Shown here piece by piece: positions 16,375 to 25,563 of a stretch of 64,000 nucleotides of DNA. Position 1 is the stretch's first letter; every line of letters starts with the position of its first letter. Position numbers and translations under genes: made by a program. The stretch covers positions 1 to 64,000 of the forward strand of contig JACEUQ010000002.1 in NCBI GenBank assembly GCA_024998815.1. Reading direction: 5' to 3'. The notes beneath the pieces were generated by a model. That model made no database searches and was not told the origin of the DNA. It saw only the letters and a program-made list of their open reading frames with translations. Source of the stretch: Opitutus sp. Lineage in GTDB: Bacteria > Verrucomicrobiota > Verrucomicrobiia > Opitutales > Opitutaceae.

Positions 16375-18666
16375 ATGCGCCTGCCACTCGCCATCCTCGT
16401 CCCGTTACTCGCGGTTATTATGCACGCCGAAACCCCGTCCTCCCCTGACCGCGTTGAAACCCTACTGGCGCGCCTGACGCTCGACGAGAAATTGGGCCAA
16501 CTCACCCAGGGCGTCATCCACACCCCCGAGCACGTCGAAGCTGCACTGGCCGATGTGCGCGCCGGCCGCTACGGCTCGTTTATCTTAAGCGCCCCGCCCG
16601 AGATCGCCACCGCGCTACGCAATCAGGTCCAGAACGCCGCTGTCGGCCAATCTCGCCTCGGCATTCCGCTGCTCTTTGGGGCCGACACCATTCACGGCTA
16701 CCGCACGACTTTCCCCATCCCACTCGCCCTCGCCGCGGCGTGGGATACGGACCTGGTGGAACGCACTCAAGCCGTTGCCGCCCGCGAAACACGTGCGGTG
16801 GGCGCCGAGTGGATTTTCGCGCCGATGTGTGATCTGGCCCGCGACCCACGCTGGGGCCGCGTCGCCGAGACCTTTGGCGAAGACCCGTATCTCGGCGCGC
16901 GTTTGGTCGCCGCTTCGGTGCGCGGGTTTCAGGGCAGCAACCCGGCTGCGCCCGATCGCGCGGCGGCCACGCTCAAACATTTCGTCGGATACAGCGCGAC
17001 GACCGGCGGGCGCGATTACAACACCACGGACATCACGCCGTTCACCCTGCGTAACGCCCACCTGCCCGCCTTCGAATCCGGCATCCAAGCCGGCGCTCTC
17101 GGCGTGATGAGCGCCTTCAACGCCATCGACGGCATCCCGGCCGTCGCCAACGGCGCGCTTCTCAACGGCGTTCTTCGCGATGAGTGGAAATTCACCGGCC
17201 TGGTCGTGAGCGACTGGAACAGCGTCGCGGAGAGTATCGAATGGGGTTACGCGGCCAACCGTGCTGAAGCCGCCCGCCGCGCACTGCTGGCCGGCAACGA
17301 CATGGACATGATCTCCGGCTGCTACCGCGAAACCCTCGCATCCCAAGTCGCCAACGGCAGCGTGCCACTGGCTGTAGTCGACGAAGCCGTACGGCGCGTC
17401 CTCCGCCTGAAACTGCGCGTCGGCCTGTTTGAAACCCCGTTCGCCGATCCCACGGCCCCAGCACGAGCGTTCATGCAAGCGGACGCGGTTACGTTGGCCC
17501 GCGAAGCAGCCGCCCGATCCCTCGTTTTGCTTAAAAACGACGGCGTTTTACCGCTCGCCGTGTCGCCTGCAACGCAGGGTGCGGAGGCAACCCCCGCCGC
17601 ACGCGTGCGCCGCATCGCACTGGTCGGGCCGCTGGCCGACGACGCGACAGAAATGCTCGGAACCTGGCCCGGCCACGGACGCAGCGAAGACGTTGTCACG
17701 CTCGCGACGGGCCTGCGCGAACGACTGGGAACCACCGCTACACTCACGGTTAATCGCGGCTGCGATTTACTCCCCTCCGGCCCACGCACACGCGCTCTGC
17801 CTGACGGCTCCGTGGTCATCGACGAAGCTGCCAACCACACTGCGGCAGTAGCCGACGAAACTGATTTTACCGCTGCCGTCGCCGCCGCGCGCGAGGCCGA
17901 TGTAATCATTGCCGCCGTCGGCGAGCCGCGCGGCTGGTCGGGCGAAAACGCCTCCCGCGCCGAACTCACCCTCACCGGTAGGCAATCGGAGTTATTGCGC
18001 GCTCTCGCTGCCACCGGAAAACCGCTGGTCGTCGTGGTATTTAGCGGACGCCCGCTGGCGCTCACCGAGACCGCCGAAAAGGCCAACGCCTTGGTGCAAG
18101 CCTGGCACCCCGGACTGCAAGCCGGTCCCGCGCTCGCCGCCATGCTTTGCGGCGATCTGGCACCGGTCGGGCGCCTGCCAATGTCGTTCCCGAGGGCGAC
18201 GGGGCAAGTGCCGGTTTACTACAACTACGCGACCACCGGTCGGCCCGACATGGTGGATTACCGCGACCTGACGCGCGACCCGCTGTACCGCTTTGGTTAC
18301 GGGCTCACCTATACGACATTCAGCTACGGTTCGGTTGAAATCGTCCCGCCGACAATCGACGGGCAATCTGCTCGAGCGCGTGCCACCGTCAAAAACACCG
18401 GCAGCCGAACGGGAGAAGCCGTAGCGCAACTCTACGTGCGCGACGTCGCCTGCTCGGAAGGTGCCCGGCCCGCGCAAGAGTTACGCGGCTGGCAACGGTT
18501 GACGCTCGCGCCCGGGGAAAGCCGCACGGTGGAGTTTACCCTCACCGACGAAGCGCTCGGTTTCATCGACCGCGCCGGCCTGCACCGGGTGGAGTCGGGC
18601 GAATACCGCGTATGGATCGCTCCCCACGCGGGCACCGGTGAGGCGGCCGTGTACCAGCGCCCGTGA
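16375..18666 (+). CDS. GH3 beta-glucosidase-like enzyme, exported
   Basis: I place the start at ATG 16375 because it opens a signal peptide (MRLPLAILVPLLAVIMHAET); the frame is open further upstream without one. The 763-residue protein has the GH3 N-terminal barrel with LLFGADTIHGYRTTFPIP, the KHFVGYSATTGGRDYNTTD loop and the nucleophile Asp in GLVVSDWNSVAE. The alpha/beta-sandwich domain (SLVLLKNDGVLPL, GEPRGWSGENASRAEL) and a C-terminal fibronectin-III-like domain follow. It probably releases glucose or xylose residues in the periplasm. It stands alone between the aminopeptidase and the helicase gene. Confidence 0.93.
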   Translation: MRLPLAILVPLLAVIMHAETPSSPDRVETLLARLTLDEKLGQLTQGVIHTPEHVEAALADVRAGRYGSFILSAPPEIATALRNQVQNAAVGQSRLGIPLLFGADTIHGYRTTFPIPLALAAAWDTDLVERTQAVAARETRAVGAEWIFAPMCDLARDPRWGRVAETFGEDPYLGARLVAASVRGFQGSNPAAPDRAAATLKHFVGYSATTGGRDYNTTDITPFTLRNAHLPAFESGIQAGALGVMSAFNAIDGIPAVANGALLNGVLRDEWKFTGLVVSDWNSVAESIEWGYAANRAEAARRALLAGNDMDMISGCYRETLASQVANGSVPLAVVDEAVRRVLRLKLRVGLFETPFADPTAPARAFMQADAVTLAREAAARSLVLLKNDGVLPLAVSPATQGAEATPAARVRRIALVGPLADDATEMLGTWPGHGRSEDVVTLATGLRERLGTTATLTVNRGCDLLPSGPRTRALPDGSVVIDEAANHTAAVADETDFTAAVAAAREADVIIAAVGEPRGWSGENASRAELTLTGRQSELLRALAATGKPLVVVVFSGRPLALTETAEKANALVQAWHPGLQAGPALAAMLCGDLAPVGRLPMSFPRATGQVPVYYNYATTGRPDMVDYRDLTRDPLYRFGYGLTYTTFSYGSVEIVPPTIDGQSARARATVKNTGSRTGEAVAQLYVRDVACSEGARPAQELRGWQRLTLAPGESRTVEFTLTDEALGFIDRAGLHRVESGEYRVWIAPHAGTGEAAVYQRP

Positions 18667-18683
18667 GCAACCTAAGGAGGAGA

Positions 18684-18777
18684 ACGTTCAACACCCAACA
18701 TTGAACGTCCAACATTCAACGGTCGGAGGCGGCGGTTGATTGGATGTTCAATGTTGAGCGTTGAATGTTGGACGTTG
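18684..18777. repeat. inverted repeat between GH3 and helicase genes
   Basis: A perfect 18-bp inverted repeat, AACGTCCAACATTCAACG at 18704-18721 and its reverse complement at 18759-18776, flanks a 37-nt GC-rich loop. Extra partial copies of the same motif (CAACATTGAAC, GTTCAATGTTGA) sit on both sides, so the unit looks like a short repeat that has been doubled and inverted. It may form a large stem in the leader of the helicase mRNA or end the GH3 transcript. Confidence 0.75.
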
Positions 18778-18846
18778 GTTAGAGGATTTGGGATCAACTT
18801 TCGCTTTGCGCCCAACGCTGTTTGCGCGAGCCTGACCGCTTCGCGC

Positions 18847-20865
18847 ATGGACAACCACCACTCTTCCTCCGACCGCACCGCCTCCCGTGACAGCGTCCCG
18901 TCCATCGACTTCCGCGCGGCCCTTAACGACGAGCAATTCGCCGCCGTCACCGCCGAGCCCGGCCCGCTCCTGATCCTCGCCGGCGCCGGTTCGGGCAAGA
19001 CCCGCACCCTCACCTACCGCGTCGCCTACCTGCTCTCCCAGGGCGTGCGTCCCTCCGAGATCCTGCTGCTCACCTTTACCAACAAGGCCGCCAAGGAAAT
19101 GCTCCACCGGGTCCACGACCTCACCGGGGTCGAGCCGGGGCGGTTCTGGGGCGGCACGTTTCACTCCATCGGCAACCGCGCCCTGCGCATCTACGGCGAG
19201 GCCATCGGGCTCCAGAAAAATTTCACCATCCTCGATGCCGATGAGTCGGAGGCGATGCTCAAGCAGGTGGTCGAAATCGAGAACAAGCTGTTTTTTAAAG
19301 ATAAGACCAACCCCAAGCCGGGCCCGCTGTTCAACGTCCTCTCGCTCGCCCGCAACACCCAGCGCAGCGTCGGCGTTACCGTCGAACGCTACTTCCCCCA
19401 GTATTCGGAGATCAAACACATGCTGCCGGCCTTCGCCGCCGCCTACGCGGAGAGGAAGCGCTCCCAGGCCGTGCTCGACTACGACGACTTGCTCGAACTG
19501 TGGCTGGAGCTGTTGAAAAAAGCCCCCGATGTCGCGGCCTATTTCGCCCAGCGCTTCCGCCACGTGCTCGTCGACGAGTACCAGGACACCAACACAATTC
19601 AGTCGCAGATCATCGACGCCCTCGCCCCGCATCACCGCGTGATGGCTGTCGGTGACGACGCGCAGTGCATCTACTCGTGGCGCGGCGCGGATTTCGAAAA
19701 CATCATGACGTTTGAGGACCGCCACCCCGGCACGTTCATCCACCGCATCGAGACCAACTATCGCTCCACCCCGCAGATCCTCCAGCTCGCCAACGGCGTA
19801 CTCGAAGCCCAACCCAAAGGTCGCCACTTCGATAAAGAGCTTCGCGCCTGCCGCAAGAACGGCCAAAAACCCCTGATCGTCCAGGCTATCGACGACCGTG
19901 AACAGGCAGATTTTATCCTCAAACGCACGCGCTCGTTAATTAACGACGACGGCGTTTCCCCCGGCGAAATCGCCATCCTCTACCGCTCGCATTTCCACGC
20001 GCTGGAAATCCAGCTGGCGTTCTCCCGCGCCGGCGTGCCCTACCAGATCACCAGCGGCGTGAAGTTCTTCGAGCGCCAACACGTGCGCGACCTGATCGCG
20101 TTTGTCCAATTCGTGGTCAACCCGCGCAACGAATCCGCGTGGAACCGCATCGCCATTCTCCTTCCAAAAATCGGCGACAAGGGCGCGCAAAAGATTCACG
20201 CCGCCGCCCTCGACCACGCCAAACTCATGCAGCGCGACTTCATCGACGCGCTCGCCACCGACGACGTGAAGAGCAAGGTCGCCAAGGATGCCAAGGACGA
20301 GTGGGCCAGCTTCTGCGCCTCGCTCAAAGAAATCTCCGATGCCATGCGCTGCGGCAAACCCGAGGCGGTCGTCTCCACCGCCATTGACGGCTGGTACGGC
20401 GATTACATGAAGGGCGAATACGCCGACTACATCGACCGCCTGGAGGAGTTAAAGGCGCTGATCGGTTTCGCCAGCCGCTTCGACGACCTGGCCGAGATGC
20501 TTTCGCAGGTCGCACTAATGAACGGTGAAACCAGCGAGCGCCACGTCGATGTGCCGCCCGATTCGGTTAAACTCACCACGGTGCACCAGTCGAAGGGATT
20601 GGAGTTTGACGTGGTGTTTGTGATCGGGGTGGCCGACGGCATGTTCCCGGGGCGCCGATCGATCGAAGCCGACGACGTCGAGGAAGAGCGCCGTTTGTTT
20701 TACGTCGCGGTGACGCGGGCCAAAAACGAGCTCTACATTTGTTACCCGAAAGTGGCCACCCGGGCCGGCCCAGGCGGCATGATGCTCACGCCGAGCCGCT
20801 TCATCACCGAACTCTCGCCCGAGCTCTACGAACCCCTGCGGATCAAACGCCAGTTCGGCTGGTGA
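18847..20865 (+). CDS. UvrD/Rep/PcrA-type superfamily 1 DNA helicase
   Basis: The 672-residue product from ATG 18847 carries all the usual SF1A motifs: Walker A (LAGAGSGKTRTLTYR), TFTNKAAKEM, the DExx box LVDEYQDTNTIQ, motif III AVGDDAQCIYSWRGA, motif IV near IETNYRSTPQIL, motif V TTVHQSKGLEFDVVF and motif VI AVTRAKNELY. It lacks the long C-terminal tail of E. coli UvrD, so it is closer to a compact Rep/PcrA enzyme. It would unwind DNA 3' to 5' in repair or replication restart. In-frame codons upstream (from 18736) lie in the repeat and are unlikely to be translated. Confidence 0.93.
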   Translation: MDNHHSSSDRTASRDSVPSIDFRAALNDEQFAAVTAEPGPLLILAGAGSGKTRTLTYRVAYLLSQGVRPSEILLLTFTNKAAKEMLHRVHDLTGVEPGRFWGGTFHSIGNRALRIYGEAIGLQKNFTILDADESEAMLKQVVEIENKLFFKDKTNPKPGPLFNVLSLARNTQRSVGVTVERYFPQYSEIKHMLPAFAAAYAERKRSQAVLDYDDLLELWLELLKKAPDVAAYFAQRFRHVLVDEYQDTNTIQSQIIDALAPHHRVMAVGDDAQCIYSWRGADFENIMTFEDRHPGTFIHRIETNYRSTPQILQLANGVLEAQPKGRHFDKELRACRKNGQKPLIVQAIDDREQADFILKRTRSLINDDGVSPGEIAILYRSHFHALEIQLAFSRAGVPYQITSGVKFFERQHVRDLIAFVQFVVNPRNESAWNRIAILLPKIGDKGAQKIHAAALDHAKLMQRDFIDALATDDVKSKVAKDAKDEWASFCASLKEISDAMRCGKPEAVVSTAIDGWYGDYMKGEYADYIDRLEELKALIGFASRFDDLAEMLSQVALMNGETSERHVDVPPDSVKLTTVHQSKGLEFDVVFVIGVADGMFPGRRSIEADDVEEERRLFYVAVTRAKNELYICYPKVATRAGPGGMMLTPSRFITELSPELYEPLRIKRQFGW

Positions 20866-21017
20866 GCGACGGGCAGGATGGAGACTCGATCCCTTAGATC
20901 TCTCGGTTGATGCCCGGACAGTGGCTTTTGGAGGCCGGAGGCAACCCACTCAACGCCCGAGGCGGGTTATTGTAAGACGACTATGTCTTTGCAGAACTCT
21001 CCCGCTCGGCCAAGGGG

Positions 21018-21379
21018 TCAATTGGAGACGCGTTTGATGCCTAGACTCGAATATTTGAAGTTGAGGAGTAGCGCGGTCTTCAGCCCCGTAATTTTTAGGT
21101 AGCAATCATCTGCGAAAGATGGGTGTCGTTGAAAGCGGTCACGATTTTGGGGTCCACGATTACAAGCCCCTCGACTATCAGATCAGGGATGAGTGTGCCA
21201 ATGAGGTGTCCATCGTAGTAAGCCTCAAACGGTCGTTGGATCTCGGTGCGCAGGCCTTGCTTGGTGAGTTCAATAACTAGGGCCCGCTCGTAAAGCTTCT
21301 CGTCCAGTCCGGGCTTGAGAGCGAAGAGAACCTTGTGTGCGGCCCCAATTATTTTCTCGGTGAGTTCGTTTAGTTCCAT
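21018..21379 (-). pseudogene. GxxExxY (PD-(D/E)XK superfamily) protein gene with a 4-bp deletion
   Basis: The open part (21095-21379, 94 residues) starts MELNELTEKIIGAAHKVLF, has the family signature GLDEKLY and the nuclease-like core IPDLIVEGLVIVDPK. It ends abruptly after SQMIAT at a TAA. Shifting frame at that point restores the family's ending: KITGLKTALLLNFKYSS then IKRVSN and a stop at 21018-21020. Reinserting a second copy of CCTA (ACCTACCTAAAA) would rejoin the frames as MIATYLKITG, so the lesion is best explained as loss of one copy of a 4-bp tandem repeat. The family is predicted to have a PD-(D/E)XK nuclease fold; its role is unknown. The gene's 5' side faces the 131-bp array. Confidence 0.85.
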
Positions 21380-21435
21380 ATCCAGGGTTTGACCAGTAAT
21401 CGCACCGAATAGACGGGATGGAGTAAAAAATTAGT

Positions 21436-22362
21436 CCCCCCACTCCGTGCATTCCGTTTACGCCGTTGTTAACCGCCGATCCTTTGACCACAGATTGCTC
21501 GGATTGCATGGATTCCGATCCGTAGAAAAGGAGGCTTCAGCGAACCGGGCTTTCTTGCTGGGTCCTCCTACCACTCCGTGCCTTCCGTGCACTCCGTGGT
21601 TAACCGCCGATCTTTTAACCACAGATTGCTCGGATTACATGGATTCCGATCCGTAGAAAAGGCGGCTTCAGCGAACCGGGCTTTCTTGCTGGGTCCTCCT
21701 ACCACTCCGTGCCTTCCGTGCACTCCGTGGTTAACCGCCGATCTTTTAACCACAGATTGCTCGGATTGCATGGATTCCGATCCGTAGAAAAGGCGGCTTC
21801 AGCGAACCTGGCTTTCTTGCTGAGTCCTCCTTCCACCCCGTGCCTTCCGTGCACTCCGTGGTTAACCGCCGATCTTTTAACCACAGATTGCTCAGATTGC
21901 ATGGATTCCGATCCGTAGAAAAGGCGGCTTCAGCGAACCTGGCTTTCTTGCTGAGTCCTCCTTCCACCCCGTGCCTTCCGTGCACTCCGTGGTTAACCGC
22001 CGATCTTTTAACCACAGATTGCTCAGATTGCATGGATTCCGATCCGCAGAAGAGGCGGCTTCAGCAAACCGGGCTTTCTTGCTGGGTTCTCCTACCACTC
22101 CGTGCCTTCCGTGCACTCCGTGGTTAACTGCCGATCTTTTAACCACAGATTGCTCAGATTGCCTGGATTCCGATCCGCAGAAGAGGCGGCTTCAGCGAAC
22201 CTGGCTTTCTTGCCGCGTCCTACTTCCACTCCGTGCATTCCGTGCACTCCGTGGTTAACCTCCGATCCTTTGACCACAGATTGCTCGGATTGCATGGATT
22301 CCGATCCGCAGAAGAGGCGGCTTCAGCGAACCTGGCTTTCTTGCTGGGTCCTCCTACCACTG
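21436..22362. repeat. 131-bp tandem repeat array A, seven copies
   Basis: The same phrase recurs exactly every 131 bp (for example at 21447, 21578, 21709, 21840, 21971, 22102 and 22233). Each unit holds a hairpin, GTGGTTAA and TTAACCAC separated by 11 bases, then AGATTGCTCGGATTGCATGG, ATTCCGATCCG and a variable GC-rich part. The first copy is the most diverged; the rest differ by a few bases. As 131 is not a multiple of three, the short open frames on both strands shift from copy to copy and are not genes. The array fills the gap between the GxxExxY gene and the metal cluster. Confidence 0.95.
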
Positions 22363-22553
22363 CCCTTCGCTGTGTCGTGTTCGGAGTTCATACCACCAAA
22401 GCAGAATCAAAATCCTTGTTTTGAGTTTAGAACCAAGTTGTTCCCCTGAGCCCCAAACACTTCCACTCCATGAAGGAAACACCCTGAAATGGCCTCAACC
22501 TCAGTGAAACTCACGTCTTGACGTTCCCCCAAGCTAAAACACAAAAACCCAAC

Positions 22554-22946
22554 GTGTCCTTTTTCGCCAAGATCACTGCGCTGCTGGTGCTGGCCCTTTG
22601 GGCGCCGGCGACCTGGCACTGTGATCTGGAGGCAGCGGGTTTGCTGCAAGACGTCTCGCACACCGATTCCTGCTGCCAAACAAGCAACGAACCCTGTGGA
22701 GACGAAACCTGTCGGGACTTTACCCGCACGACCGCCAGCCCGACACCCGCTCCCGCTCTTTACGCGGCGAACGCTTGGGTTAACGAGCTCCGCGCTCTCC
22801 TGGCGAAGCTTGAAGCCACCGCGCTAGAACCCGTTGGTGCTCAATTTAGTCCCGGCACCACCCCGGCTAGCGAGTCACTCGCCCGAACGTGGTCGTTTGT
22901 GCGGCGTAGCGCCTTGCCGGCGCGCGCCCCCGCTTTAGTCGCTTAA
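22554..22946 (+). CDS. small exported Cys-rich protein at the head of the metal-efflux cluster
   Basis: GTG 22554 gives 130 residues that begin with a signal peptide (SFFAKITALLVLALWAPATW), then a cysteine-rich stretch DSCCQTSNEPCGDETC, and a helical Ala/Leu-rich second half (VNELRALLAKLEA). A TTG at 22518 is an alternative start. It lies 114 bp before the TolC-type gene of the Czc-like cluster, so a periplasmic metal-binding or sensing role is reasonable. I do not recognise the family. Confidence 0.6.
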   Translation: MSFFAKITALLVLALWAPATWHCDLEAAGLLQDVSHTDSCCQTSNEPCGDETCRDFTRTTASPTPAPALYAANAWVNELRALLAKLEATALEPVGAQFSPGTTPASESLARTWSFVRRSALPARAPALVA

Positions 22947-23060
22947 GCCGTCCCTGCGCGGACCGGCTTTGTTTTCCCTGCGTGCCTAAATGGGCACTTC
23001 ACTGGGCACCTACCTGTGCCGATAGAGAGCGACTACTGAATTGCATTAACCTCCTTTATT

Positions 23061-24353
23061 ATGCCCCTGAAGCGCCTTCTGCACCCTCACCTTTCGCGGA
23101 TTGGCTGCGTGGCCCTAACCTTGGCAACGGTTAGCTTTGGCCAAACCCCGTCCGACTCCCCGCTCACGCTGCAAGTCGCCCTGGCGCGTGCGAGCGAACT
23201 CAACCCGCGCCTAGCCGCACTGGGCTACGCTCAGACGGCCAGCGAGGCGTTGATCGAGCAGGCTGGGCAGCGCCCCTCACCCACGGTGGCCCTCAGCGCC
23301 GATGACCTGCTGGGCACCGGTGATTACACGGGTCTTGGCCGCTCACAAACCACGCTGCAATTGAGCCAAACCCTAGAACGCGGCGGCAAACGCGAAAAGC
23401 GCATCCATCTCGCCAGTCACGAGCGCGAGGCGGCCGCCGCCGAGTTTGTGGTGCAGCGCACCGACGTGCTCGCCGCCACCGCATTGGCCTACACCGCCTG
23501 CCTCGCTGCCGAAAAACGCCTCGTCCTTGCCGAGGATGCGGTAAAGCAGGCCCGTGAACTGCTCGCAGCCCTCACCACGCGCGTTCATTCCGGCGCAGGG
23601 TCGCCCACTGAAACGGCGCGGGCCCGCAGCGCTCTGGTGGCCGCCCAGGCCGACCTCGCGCGCGCCCAAGCCGCCGCTGCCAGCACCCGCGCCACGCTGG
23701 CAACGTATTGGAACGGCACCGACACCGAGCTCGCCCCGCTGATTGGGGAACTGCGAATCCCGGCTTCGCTCCCCGACGCCACGCTAGCGCTGGATCAACT
23801 CGGCCAAAACCCGCGCATCGCCCTACAGCAGGCGCGCATCGCCAGCCAGCGATCCACCCTGCAGGTTGCCAAATCGCAGACGGCCGTCGACGTGACGGCG
23901 AGCGGTGGGCTGCGCTATTACAGGGAGGACTCCGACGGTGCGCTCGTTTTGGGCGTCTCGGTGCCGCTGCCGATGCGCAATTACAATCAGGGCAACATCC
24001 GTGCCGCCCGCGCCAGCCTTGCGGGCGCCGAGCAGACGTTGGTCGCCATCAAGGCCGAACTACGCGCGCAGCTGGCCGCCGCATGGCAGGAGTTAAAAAC
24101 CGCGCACCTCACCGTCCTAACCTTGAACCGGGATGCCCGCCCCGCCACCGAAGAAGCGCTCGCCCTCGTCCGGCGCGGCTACGCGCAGGGTGAAATTCCC
24201 TTAACCGAGGTCTTCGAAGCCCAGCGCGCGCAATCCGTCCTCTCCCGCGAAATCCTCGATGCCGAATGGGCCTACGCCGCCGCACTCGTACGCTTCGAAG
24301 CCCTCACCAACTCCACTTACCCGCTCACCAGCGCCCTGCTTTCCCCCCGATGA
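23061..24353 (+). CDS. czcC: TolC-family outer membrane channel, CzcC-like
   Basis: This 430-residue protein starts with a signal peptide (CVALTLATVSFGQ) and has the repeated coiled-coil pattern of outer membrane efflux proteins, with internal duplication visible between about residues 40-230 and 235-425 (LALDQLGQNPRIALQQARI). Its stop overlaps the start of the CzcB-like gene (ATGA), so the two are translationally coupled. In the complex it would carry metal ions from the periplasm through the outer membrane. Confidence 0.87.
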   Translation: MPLKRLLHPHLSRIGCVALTLATVSFGQTPSDSPLTLQVALARASELNPRLAALGYAQTASEALIEQAGQRPSPTVALSADDLLGTGDYTGLGRSQTTLQLSQTLERGGKREKRIHLASHEREAAAAEFVVQRTDVLAATALAYTACLAAEKRLVLAEDAVKQARELLAALTTRVHSGAGSPTETARARSALVAAQADLARAQAAAASTRATLATYWNGTDTELAPLIGELRIPASLPDATLALDQLGQNPRIALQQARIASQRSTLQVAKSQTAVDVTASGGLRYYREDSDGALVLGVSVPLPMRNYNQGNIRAARASLAGAEQTLVAIKAELRAQLAAAWQELKTAHLTVLTLNRDARPATEEALALVRRGYAQGEIPLTEVFEAQRAQSVLSREILDAEWAYAAALVRFEALTNSTYPLTSALLSPR

Positions 24354-25552
24354 AATTCGTCAGCCTCACCCACCCGCTCCGCTTCGCATTGCCCCTCTTG
24401 GTTGCCCCCTTGCTTGCGGCCGCTACCTCCGATCGACGCGCCAACACCATCATCCTCGACGAGACGGGAGTTAAAAACCTCCGCATCCAGACCGTGCAGG
24501 TGGAGCCCGATGTATTTAACGAAACCGTATTCGCCTTGGGGCGCATCGAAGTTTTACCCGGCAAACGTGCCGTCGTCAGCAGCCGCATCCCGGGACGAGT
24601 GCTCGCCGTAAACCTTGAGCATGACCACCCGGTTAATCAGGGTGAATCCCCCTTTCTCGTCGAAAGCCGCCAACTCGGCGATCCGCCACCCTCGGTCACG
24701 TTAAACGCACCGCTTAGCGGCATCGTCAGTGCGGTCCACGCCGTCGTCGGCGAGCCAGTTGACCCCGACAAGCCGCTGGCGGAAATCGTCGACCTGACCA
24801 CCGTCTACGCGATTGCCCGCGTGCCCGAGCACCTCGCCAGCCGACTGAAGGTCGGGCAACGGGCCCAGATCACCGTGACCGCGGCCTCTGAAGACATTTT
24901 CACCACCGAGCTTCACCACGTTGGAGCCTTGGCCGATGCCGCCAGCGGCACCGTTGAGGCGGCCTTTCAAGTGGCCAACCCCGGCCTCAAACTACGCCCC
25001 GGGATGCGCGCTGAGTTCTCAATCGTCACAGCGCACCGCAGCGACGTCACCAGTGTTCCGCGCAGCGCAATCCAGGGAACGCCCTCGAGCCGCTTCGTGT
25101 ACGTGAAGGACTTCGATCTAGCCAACGCGTTTGTGAAAACTCCAGTGGTGACCGGCGCCAGTAATGATCGTGTCGTTGAAATCATCAGCGGCTTACTTCC
25201 CGCCGACGAAGTCGTCACCCAGGGCGCCTATTCGCTGGCCTTCGCGGGCGGTGGCACGCTGTCGCTCAAAGAAGCTCTCGATGCAGCACATGGCCACGAA
25301 CACAATGCCGATGGCTCCGAAATCACCGCCACGTCCAAAGCCGCTAAAGCCAAGGCCTCGGGCGACCAGGGCCATGCGCATAGCGAACACGCCCACGGCG
25401 ACAGCACGCTTTGGAAAATCCTCAGCGGCGTGTTTTTCGTGGCGTTTCTCGTAACCCTTTTTAGCAAGTCCGCGCGGCCCGCCCCCGGTGTCGGCCGTTC
25501 AAATCCGGACACCACTGAAGGGGTCCCGCCCTCGGTCAACCCCAAGCCCTAA
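24350..25552 (+). CDS. czcB: RND efflux periplasmic adaptor, CzcB-like, with His-rich tail and extra membrane segment
   Basis: ATG 24350 overlaps the upstream stop and opens a signal peptide (FALPLLVAPLLAAATS). The 400-residue protein has the barrel-sandwich hybrid region (RVLAVNLEHDHPVNQGESPF, LNAPLSGIVSAVHAVVGEPV) and the beta-barrel domain typical of membrane fusion proteins. Unusual features follow: a His-rich stretch (AAHGHEHNADGSE, then GHAHSEHAHGD) and a C-terminal hydrophobic segment WKILSGVFFVAFLVTLF. The tail could bind metal and anchor the adaptor to the inner membrane. The pump gene begins 11 bp downstream. Confidence 0.87.
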   Translation: MKFVSLTHPLRFALPLLVAPLLAAATSDRRANTIILDETGVKNLRIQTVQVEPDVFNETVFALGRIEVLPGKRAVVSSRIPGRVLAVNLEHDHPVNQGESPFLVESRQLGDPPPSVTLNAPLSGIVSAVHAVVGEPVDPDKPLAEIVDLTTVYAIARVPEHLASRLKVGQRAQITVTAASEDIFTTELHHVGALADAASGTVEAAFQVANPGLKLRPGMRAEFSIVTAHRSDVTSVPRSAIQGTPSSRFVYVKDFDLANAFVKTPVVTGASNDRVVEIISGLLPADEVVTQGAYSLAFAGGGTLSLKEALDAAHGHEHNADGSEITATSKAAKAKASGDQGHAHSEHAHGDSTLWKILSGVFFVAFLVTLFSKSARPAPGVGRSNPDTTEGVPPSVNPKP

Positions 25553-25563
25553 AGCGACTGACC

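Noticed and set aside
21436-22362. CRISPR array
   Set aside because: The whole 131-bp unit is repeated; there are no short repeats with unique spacers and no cas genes. The same applies to arrays B, the 88-bp array and the heptamers.
21447-22449. Series of short frames on both strands within array A (and again at 30812-31890 in array B)
   Set aside because: They are produced by the 131-bp repeat, change frame from copy to copy and have no start signals or family match.
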